Assembly: GCA_001515945.1 (NCBI GenBank)
Contig: LOER01000003.1
Span: 84,346 to 148,345 of the forward strand
DNA length: 64,000 nt
Origin: Desulfitibacter sp. BRH_c19
GTDB lineage: Bacteria > Bacillota > DSM-16504 > Desulfitibacterales > Desulfitibacteraceae
Direction of reading: 5' to 3'
Part shown: positions 58,027 to 64,000 of the stretch, one piece after another
Layout: each line of letters begins with the position of its first letter
Numbering within the stretch: the stretch's first letter is position 1
Translations under genes and position numbers: made by a program
Notes under the pieces: generated by a model
What the model saw: the letters and a program-made list of their open reading frames with translations, nothing else
Databases searched by the model: none
Told to the model about the DNA's origin: nothing

Positions 58027-59409
58027 ATGTTAACAAACAAGGAAATGGATAATTCCAGAACTAGCCCATGGATTGCATTTGTTAGGATTTTTTTAGGGGC
58101 TTTTTGGCTGTATGAAGTTACAATTGGTCATAACTGGAAAAGCGGCAGTTTTACCTCTGGTTCACATCCAGGTTGGTTTGGTCCTGATGCTGGCAGTTAT
58201 TTAATTGAACAGGGTAATGCAGGTATGGATGCTGGCGGCTGGGCTTGGTTTGGTTGGTTTTTAGAAAATATAATGTATCCATATGCTGAACTATGGGGTT
58301 ATTTTGCAGTTGGTGTACAATTTATATTAGCTTTTGCTTTCCTTTTTGGTATATTTGTTAGACCCATGGCTTTTTTGGGACTAAGTATGGACTTTTTTAT
58401 TTTTATGTTAGGTAATTCCAGGATACCTCCATTCTTTACTCTAGGGCACTTATTTGTATTATTCACAAATGCTGGAATGTATTATGGTCTGGATGCCTGG
58501 CTTACGGAAAAATATAAAGATACAAAAAGCTCTTTTGCTAAATTAATAAACTCAATTTTAACACTGAATTTTATTACACCGCCAATTAGGCGTCTTATTG
58601 CTTCTTTATGTGCCATTTTCGCATTCTATTATTTGCTGCAATTGGCTGTGATTGAAACAGGCAAAATTAAAATGGTTAGTATGGATTTAGCTGTTTTATT
58701 TGGTTTTGTTGCTTATGGACTTTTTGTTTATAACGAAAAAATGGACAAGATCGCAGTAACGGTTTCACTTTTGCGAATTTGGCTTGGATACAGATTCCTA
58801 CATGAAATATTTGTTCGCAATGTACCAGCTGTAAACGGTTTGCCAGGTTGGGGAACTGAGCAGCAGTTAACTGAAGTATTTCAATTTATCGTAGAAAAGC
58901 ATTGGGGTATTTTCTCAAGTATAGTTGAAAATATTTTTATTCCCATGGCTGGTGGATGGGCATTAATCTTTGCTATCGTACAAACGGCAGTAGCTATTAT
59001 GCTTATACTGGGAATACGCACTCGTCTTGCAAGTAAAGTAGGCCTTATATTCTTGTCTTTACTAATTGTAATTGGCTTTACCCGTTATACACCTTTCGTT
59101 TTCGGCTATTTGTTTGCAGTATATACCTTAGATGGCGGGAGGCTATTTAGTTTTGATAGCCTTAATAATTATCAACCTAAATATGGCATCAACTTATCAA
59201 ACACAGTTATTACACTACTCTTTATAGTATCTTTGATAGCCCTAATAGCAGCAAATTTGGGTGGAATCCTTCCTGATGGATATAAAACAAGTATGGGCCC
59301 TGTGATGGGAGCAATGGTATCTATCTTAACCGCTTTAATTGGGTTGTGTGGTTTGTGGCAAAATGGATTGGTTGGTCTTTTCAAAAAGAAAGTACAGGTT
59401 ACCAGGTAA
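58027..59409 (+). CDS. Tandem DoxX family membrane protein
   Basis: A 460-residue protein built of two DoxX-like units. Unit 1 starts at WIAFVRIFLGAFWLYEVTIG and unit 2 at VTVSLLRIWLGYRFLHEIFV (about residue 245), each with a Trp/Pro-rich loop (HPGWFGPDAG and NGLPGWGTEQQ) and four or more hydrophobic helices, plus two further C-terminal helices. DoxX proteins are linked to quinol or thiol redox at the membrane. The usual size is 120-180 residues, so this is an internal duplication. GGAAGAGGAGG precedes the ATG. It follows a two-component system, which probably controls it. Confidence 0.8.
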   Translation: MLTNKEMDNSRTSPWIAFVRIFLGAFWLYEVTIGHNWKSGSFTSGSHPGWFGPDAGSYLIEQGNAGMDAGGWAWFGWFLENIMYPYAELWGYFAVGVQFILAFAFLFGIFVRPMAFLGLSMDFFIFMLGNSRIPPFFTLGHLFVLFTNAGMYYGLDAWLTEKYKDTKSSFAKLINSILTLNFITPPIRRLIASLCAIFAFYYLLQLAVIETGKIKMVSMDLAVLFGFVAYGLFVYNEKMDKIAVTVSLLRIWLGYRFLHEIFVRNVPAVNGLPGWGTEQQLTEVFQFIVEKHWGIFSSIVENIFIPMAGGWALIFAIVQTAVAIMLILGIRTRLASKVGLIFLSLLIVIGFTRYTPFVFGYLFAVYTLDGGRLFSFDSLNNYQPKYGINLSNTVITLLFIVSLIALIAANLGGILPDGYKTSMGPVMGAMVSILTALIGLCGLWQNGLVGLFKKKVQVTR

Positions 59410-59465
59410 TCCAATGAAATTAGATTAGGCATATAGAAAAGTTAGAAGTAAAATATATTTTTACT

Positions 59466-59510
59466 AAGAACCGCTTAGATTAGCTACTCTAAGTGGTTCT
59501 TCTATTTTTT
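59466..59510 (+). terminator. Terminator of the DoxX-like gene
   Basis: AAGAACCGCTTAGA / TCTAAGTGGTTCTT stem (one G-U pair), eight-base loop, then CTATTTTTT. Confidence 0.9.
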
Positions 59511-60148
59511 ATTAATATCATCTGTTATTTTAACTCGAGGATGGTGATATCTAATTCCTGAAAAAGTTCCAGTACCGAAAAGTTCAAACCTCCACATATA
59601 CGGTTTGAACTTTGTGGTTATTATCCACTACTGGTCAGCTGCTAAAAGATATTCAAGTATCAAATCATGAATGATGGTTAGAATTCTTTAATTTATATTT
59701 CTCCCATTCAATCCTATTGATGGTTTCAAAGGAAAAGGGGATCTTCTGATCAATAAACTCGTTATTGATATGTGGATAGTATGGACCAGATAGTGCTACA
59801 ATGATCGACGGACCGTCTAGATTAATCCACTCAATAATAAATTCAATGAGACTGGTAGTTGCTTCTGGAAGGTTAATTATATTCAATATCTTTGAAAAGC
59901 AGTTGGAGAGACAGTAATAAGGCAAGGTAAAGCATATTTAAGTTTAACCAGGGCTCAAATCGCTTGTGATCTTGAATAGGATAGGATATATATGAAAACA
60001 ATTTAATTAAGTAGTTTTTAAGCATAGCTTTAAATATTTTTATAATATAGAATATAAGGATAGAAAATATCTTCAGGCAACTGTAAAACTGACTTTTAGT
60101 AGACAATAGAAATGTAATTAAATCACAAAGGGTCAAAAGGAGAATATA
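59511..60148. other. Gene-poor stretch with inverted repeat and a doubtful ORF
   Basis: AAAGTTCAAACC (59579-59590) and GGTTTGAACTTT (59602-59613) form a perfect 12-base palindrome with an 11-base loop. On the minus strand 59925-59665 an 86-codon frame (including SLIEFIIEWINLDGPSIIVA and GPYYPHINNEF) looks protein-like but has no ribosome binding site and only a TTG start, so it is a possible gene remnant. Nothing else is recognisable. Confidence 0.35.
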
Positions 60149-61297
60149 ATGATTGAGTTGTTTAATAACCTTAATATGAATCCTGCACTAGTGGTAGCCT
60201 TACAAAAAGAAGATATAACCACTCCGACTGAAGTCCAGAGGAAGGTTATACCGGAAGCCTTAAAAAACAAGGATTTAGTAGTGCAATCAGAAACTGGAAC
60301 CGGAAAAACCTTAGCCTATCTGCTTCCATTATTTGAAAAAACAGATACTTCAAAAAGAGAAATGCAGACAATAATTCTAGCTCCCACCCACGAGCTTGCC
60401 ATACAGATTTTAAGACAGACAGAACGACTGTCTCAAAACTCGGAGATTAAGGTGAGTTCAATGCTTGCTATTGGGAATGTGAATATTAAAAGGCAAGTTG
60501 AGAGGTTAAGAGAAAAGCCTCACATTATTGTGGGCTCGCTCACAAGAATCCTTGAATTGATAAATAAGAGAAAGATATCTGCACACACCATCAAGACGAT
60601 TATCATTGATGAGGCAGACTCACTTATGGATGATAACAATATAGTAAAGCTGAAAGAGGTAATAAAGAGCACCTTGAAAGAAAGACAGATTATGTTGTTC
60701 TCTGCATCTATAACAAAAAAGACAGAAGCCCGTGCAAAAGAGATTATGAAGGAACCAGAGTTTATAAAGGAAAAGGAAGTTGCCTCAATTCCGTTCTCTA
60801 TAGAACACATGTATTTCCTTACAGAGCAAAGACATAAAATTGAAGTACTGCGTAAGGTTATAAGGATAATGAACCCCAGTAAAGCTATGGTATTTATAGG
60901 ACATAGGGAAGAAACAGAAGTTTGTAAGGATAGGCTTAAATATCATGGCCTAGAAGTGGAAGGTATTCATGGTCAAAATGAAAAGATGGACCGCAAACGG
61001 GCAATAGATGGATTCAAGTCTGGCAAAATACAGATTCTGATTGCTTCGGATATTGCTGCACGTGGACTAGATATAGAAGGGGTTACACATGTGTTTAATT
61101 TGAACATACCCGAAAACCCCAAAGACTACCTTCATAGGGTTGGCCGGACAGGGAGGAAGGGAAATACAGGAATTGCAATATCTATCGTTACAGAAAGGGA
61201 ATTGCAATTTATTAATATGTATGAAAAGGTATTGAAAATAAAGATTGCTGCCAAGGATATGTACAAGGGCAATATAATTGATGCTAAAGAGAAATAA
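60149..61297 (+). CDS. DEAD-box ATP-dependent RNA helicase, minimal form
   Basis: A 382-residue helicase with only the two RecA-like domains. SETGTGKTLAYLLP (motif I), APTHELAIQ (Ia), IDEADSLM (II), FSASIT (III), ASDIAARGLDIEG (V) and HRVGRTGRKG (VI) are present. It lacks the long basic tail of the helicase at 53194, and motif Ia has PTHEL for PTREL. AAGGAG precedes the ATG. YwbE and ABC-F genes follow on the same strand. Confidence 0.93.
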   Translation: MIELFNNLNMNPALVVALQKEDITTPTEVQRKVIPEALKNKDLVVQSETGTGKTLAYLLPLFEKTDTSKREMQTIILAPTHELAIQILRQTERLSQNSEIKVSSMLAIGNVNIKRQVERLREKPHIIVGSLTRILELINKRKISAHTIKTIIIDEADSLMDDNNIVKLKEVIKSTLKERQIMLFSASITKKTEARAKEIMKEPEFIKEKEVASIPFSIEHMYFLTEQRHKIEVLRKVIRIMNPSKAMVFIGHREETEVCKDRLKYHGLEVEGIHGQNEKMDRKRAIDGFKSGKIQILIASDIAARGLDIEGVTHVFNLNIPENPKDYLHRVGRTGRKGNTGIAISIVTERELQFINMYEKVLKIKIAAKDMYKGNIIDAKEK

Positions 61298-61376
61298 TGG
61301 AAAGGCAGCTCTCTAAAAAAATAGTAGTTATTAAATGAGAATTTAAATTAGCATAGAGAATTAAGGGAGATGAATT

Positions 61377-61571
61377 ATGACTATGAATAGTCGTGAAAAT
61401 ATAAAACCAGGTGATCGGGTTTTGATTGTCCAAAAACAAGATCAACGTACCGGAAAATTAACTGAGGGAGTAGTTGAAACCATTCTTACCAGTTCTGCTA
61501 CTCATCCCCATGGTATAAAAGTCAGGCTCGTTGGTGGCTTAGTGGGTCGGGTCAAGCAAATCGTCACCTAA
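61377..61571 (+). CDS. ywbE: YwbE family protein
   Basis: A 64-residue protein of the YwbE family (DUF2196). GDRVLIVQKQDQRTGKLTEG, then the TSSATHPHGIKVRLVGGLVGRVKQI segment (split at H) covers nearly the whole family consensus, an SH3-like barrel. GGGAG is seven bases before ATG 61377. The family is conserved in Firmicutes and others with no known role, though a KOW-like look hints at nucleic acid contact. Confidence 0.9.
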   Translation: MTMNSRENIKPGDRVLIVQKQDQRTGKLTEGVVETILTSSATHPHGIKVRLVGGLVGRVKQIVT

Positions 61572-61644
61572 TCCCGTGCAAATATAGTTCACTTATGATA
61601 CAATTCGAGGATATGTAAATTTTAAATTAAAAAGGCGGGACAAT

Positions 61645-63234
61645 GTGATAACTGTAACTAATGTAGGACTAAGATACGGAGAACGTAAACTCTTCGAAGA
61701 TGTGAACTTAAAGTTTACTCCTGGCAATTGCTATGGAGTTATTGGTGCAAATGGAGCAGGGAAAAGTACGTTTCTGAAGATACTTTCTGGCGAGATTGAA
61801 CCAGATACTGGTGAAGTTGTGATTTCACGCGGTTTAAGGATGTCTATTTTAAAACAGGACCATTATCAATATGATAAAAGTATTGTGCTAGATACTGTAA
61901 TCATGGGCAACCAACGCCTATATGAAATCATTAAAGAGAAAGAAGAACTTTATGCAAAGGAAGATTTTAATGATGAAGATGGCATGAAAGTGGCCGACTT
62001 GGAAGATGAATTTAGTAAGATGAATGGATGGGAAGCCGAATCAGAAGCTTCTACTATGCTACAGGGATTAGGAATTGGGACGGATCTCCACGACAAAGAG
62101 ATGTCTGAGCTACAAGGGGCAGAAAAGGTGAAGGTGCTTTTAACACAGGCACTCTTTGGTAACCCTGGTATCCTTATTCTAGATGAACCCACTAACCATT
62201 TAGATATTCAAGCCATCACTTGGCTAGAAGAATTCTTGATTGCCTTTAAAGGAATTGTTATAGTTGTGACGCATGATCGGCATTTTGTGAATAATATTTG
62301 TACTCACATGACAGATGTGGACTATGGTTCGATTAAGCTCTATGTGGGGAACTACGACTTCTGGTATGAATCTAGTCAATTAGCACTACAAATGTCACGA
62401 GATCAGAACAAGAAAAATGAAGAAAAAGTAAAACAGCTTCAAGAGTTTATAAATCGCTTTAGTGCCAATGCTTCCAAGTCTAAGCAGGCTACCTCACGTA
62501 AAAAAATGCTGGAAAAAATAAATTTAGATGATATCCAACCATCCAATCGTAAGTATCCTTTTGTGGGTTTTAAGCCAGAAAGGGAAGTTGGTAACGACAT
62601 TCTTACTGTAGTTGATTTAAGTAAAACTATCGACGGAGAAAAAGTTCTCGACAAAGTGAGCTTTACTGTGTACAAAGGTGATAAAATCGCTTTTGTTGGG
62701 ACTAACGAGATAGCATACACAACCCTTCTAAAGATTTTGAGTGGTGAATTAGAGCCCGATAGTGGTCATTATAAATGGGGTGTTACTATCACCAAGGCCT
62801 ATTTCCCCAAAGATAGCTCCCCCTATTTTCAAAATCAGGGACTGAACCTTATCGATTGGCTGCGACAGTATTCATCCGACAAAGCCGAATCATACGTTAG
62901 AGGTTTCTTGGGGAAAATGTTATTTTCTGGAGAAGAGGCCCTTAAGCCGCTCAAAGTACTTTCCGGAGGCGAGCGGGTGCGCTGTATGCTAGCTAAAATT
63001 ATGCTTTGTCATGCAAATGTACTGCTACTAGACCAACCTACCAACCACTTGGATTTAGAAGCGATCACTGCCTTAAATAACGGTTTGCGTGATTATAGCA
63101 GTAATGTACTCTTTACTTCCCATGACCGTCAACTAGTGCATACCGTTGCCAACCGCATTATTGAATTTAAACCAAACAAAATGATAGACGTAAGTTTAAC
63201 CTATGATGAGTATTTAGAAAGCATGGCTATTTAG
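61645..63234 (+). CDS. ABC-F family ATP-binding protein (YbiT/YkpA-like)
   Basis: A 529-residue soluble protein with two ATPase domains and the ABC-F linker (about 240-300, basic). Domain 1 has Walker A GANGAGKSTFLKIL and Walker B ILILDEPTNHLDIQAI, but its signature reads ELQGAEKVKV instead of LSGGEKxR. Domain 2 has the signature VLSGGERVRCML and Walker B LLLDQPTNHLDLEAI, but its Walker A reads GTNEIAYTTLLKIL, with tyrosine where the lysine should be. ABC-F proteins act on the ribosome; this subgroup is not a known resistance type. Start is GTG 61645 after GGCGGG. A terminator follows. Confidence 0.9.
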   Translation: MITVTNVGLRYGERKLFEDVNLKFTPGNCYGVIGANGAGKSTFLKILSGEIEPDTGEVVISRGLRMSILKQDHYQYDKSIVLDTVIMGNQRLYEIIKEKEELYAKEDFNDEDGMKVADLEDEFSKMNGWEAESEASTMLQGLGIGTDLHDKEMSELQGAEKVKVLLTQALFGNPGILILDEPTNHLDIQAITWLEEFLIAFKGIVIVVTHDRHFVNNICTHMTDVDYGSIKLYVGNYDFWYESSQLALQMSRDQNKKNEEKVKQLQEFINRFSANASKSKQATSRKKMLEKINLDDIQPSNRKYPFVGFKPEREVGNDILTVVDLSKTIDGEKVLDKVSFTVYKGDKIAFVGTNEIAYTTLLKILSGELEPDSGHYKWGVTITKAYFPKDSSPYFQNQGLNLIDWLRQYSSDKAESYVRGFLGKMLFSGEEALKPLKVLSGGERVRCMLAKIMLCHANVLLLDQPTNHLDLEAITALNNGLRDYSSNVLFTSHDRQLVHTVANRIIEFKPNKMIDVSLTYDEYLESMAI

Positions 63235-63276
63235 GCTTATACCTCACCGTTACTGAAGCATATCATCGAGTTAATG

Positions 63277-63309
63277 GCTGCTTATTTTTTAAAAAGCAGT
63301 CGTTTTTTT
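63277..63309 (+). terminator. Terminator of the ABC-F gene
   Basis: GGCTGCTT and AAAAAGCAGTC form a stem with a T-rich loop, followed by GTTTTTTT. Confidence 0.8.
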
Positions 63310-63365
63310 GTGCCCTTTTTTATTCCTTCAACATATTAAACTTCAATTTTAAAACAATGGGCATC

Positions 63366-63417
63366 TTGACCAGGGTGGCACATGTTGCATAATAACAAAT
63401 GACCAAGGTGGTCATTT
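63366..63417 (+). promoter_or_regulatory. Promoter and palindromic operator of the terminal TetR gene
   Basis: TTGACC (63366-63371) and CATAAT (63388-63393), 16 bases apart, are followed by the palindrome AAATGACCA-AGG-TGGTCATTT (63397-63417). Nine-base perfect arms of the form TGACC...GGTCA are typical of TetR operators, so autorepression is likely. Confidence 0.75.
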
Positions 63418-63448
63418 GGCTTCATCACATAGAAATGAGGTGATTATC

Positions 63449-64000
63449 ATTTATTCGAAATTTTACAGTTTAGAACTTGAGAAGCGAGAACGTATTATTA
63501 ATGCAGCTCTCAAAGAGTTTTCAGGAAATGGTTATGAAAAGGCTTCTACAAACGAGATTATAAGAGAAGCGAATATATCGAAAGGATCGCTATTTAACTA
63601 TTTTAATAGTAAAAAGCAATTGTATTTATTCTTGCTTGATTATGTGGTTGAGGTTATTGATAAAATCTACGATGAGGTGGATTGGAATGAAACAGATATT
63701 TTTAAAAGAATGGAAAAAATAGGATTAGTTAAGTTTAAAATCATGAAAAAGTTTCCACAAGCATTTGATTTTCTTAAAACTACTTCCCATGAGGATGCTG
63801 TAGAGGTTAAATCTGAAATCGATAAAATGGGTAAGCATCTCATTAAAAGCGGTTCTGAAATGGGTTATAAAAATATAGATCTGACAAAATTTCGTGATGA
63901 TATTGATATTGAAAAAACAATGAATATTATTAGTTGGACCATACTAAGTTTTGCAGAGCAGCAGAGGGATAAAGTAAATTCCTTTGAAGAGATCAATATG
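63449..64000 (+). CDS. TetR/AcrR family regulator (3' end outside window)
   Basis: At least 184 residues, open at the window end. The N-terminal helix-turn-helix is clear: ERIINAALKEFSGNGYEKAS, then TNEIIREANISKGSLFNYFN. Relatives begin MYSKFYSLE; here that segment is IYSKFYSLE with ATT at 63449, six bases after GAGGTG (63437-63442). The only conventional starts are GTG 63440, inside that site, and TTG 63416, inside the operator. I therefore propose an ATT start, as for the rhomboid gene. An operator palindrome precedes it. Confidence 0.85.
   Translation, partial: MYSKFYSLELEKRERIINAALKEFSGNGYEKASTNEIIREANISKGSLFNYFNSKKQLYLFLLDYVVEVIDKIYDEVDWNETDIFKRMEKIGLVKFKIMKKFPQAFDFLKTTSHEDAVEVKSEIDKMGKHLIKSGSEMGYKNIDLTKFRDDIDIEKTMNIISWTILSFAEQQRDKVNSFEEINM

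Overview
The window reads as chromosome of a low-GC Gram-positive anaerobe, most likely class Clostridia. The grounds are AT-rich DNA, strong AGGAGG-type ribosome binding sites, frequent TTG and GTG starts, short tightly packed operons with U-tract terminators, and gene sets typical of that class: gatCAB after ligA, a clostridial alpha-glucan cluster, Tdh/Kbl with a Liv transporter, CvfB, YwbE and ABC-F. I cannot name a genus from sequence alone. No tRNA, rRNA or CRISPR array was seen.

Layout. 1-6.5 kb: housekeeping (3' part of ligA, azlCD, a rhomboid protease, gatCAB). 6.5-13.2 kb: an alpha-glucan/storage polysaccharide locus (small starch-binding protein, GT4 glycosyltransferase, nucleotidyltransferase fused to a degenerate phosphohexomutase, then convergent GH57 branching-type enzyme and DUF4912 protein). 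13.4-17.4 kb: CPBP protease, two unrecognised proteins and rlmD.

17.4-26.9 kb is an accessory island bounded by and containing remnants of the rlmD 3' end. Half-copies of that end recur near 21.42 kb and 26.69-26.84 kb. Inside lie a serine recombinase, a DJ-1/PfpI and cysteine-hydrolase pair with a divergent WYL regulator, a TetR-FAD oxidoreductase operon with a palindromic operator, and decaying peptidase genes. This looks like repeated integration at one site followed by decay. A rifamycin phosphotransferase-like gene with a 20-codon leader ORF follows.

30-41 kb: a zinc-ribbon and J-domain membrane protein pair, threonine catabolism (tdh-kbl) next to a complete branched-chain amino acid ABC transporter (SBP, livHMGF), uvsE and arsM. 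41.3-45.6 kb: a near-identical repeat with nested palindromes lies in the leader of a PAS-GGDEF-EAL-PilZ protein. A second copy with an enlarged hairpin arm lies at 55.3 kb, and related partial copies lie at 41.49 kb and possibly 35.62 kb. This repeat family is the strongest candidate here for an undescribed mobile element or structured RNA.

45.9-55.7 kb: small conserved proteins, an SDR/AMP-ligase pair, CvfB, an acyl-CoA ligase, a DEAD-box helicase and several gene remnants. 55.7-59.4 kb: a NarX/NarL-type two-component system followed by a double-DoxX membrane protein. 60-64 kb: a second DEAD-box helicase, YwbE, an ABC-F protein with a damaged second Walker A motif, and a TetR regulator that runs off the window behind a clean operator.
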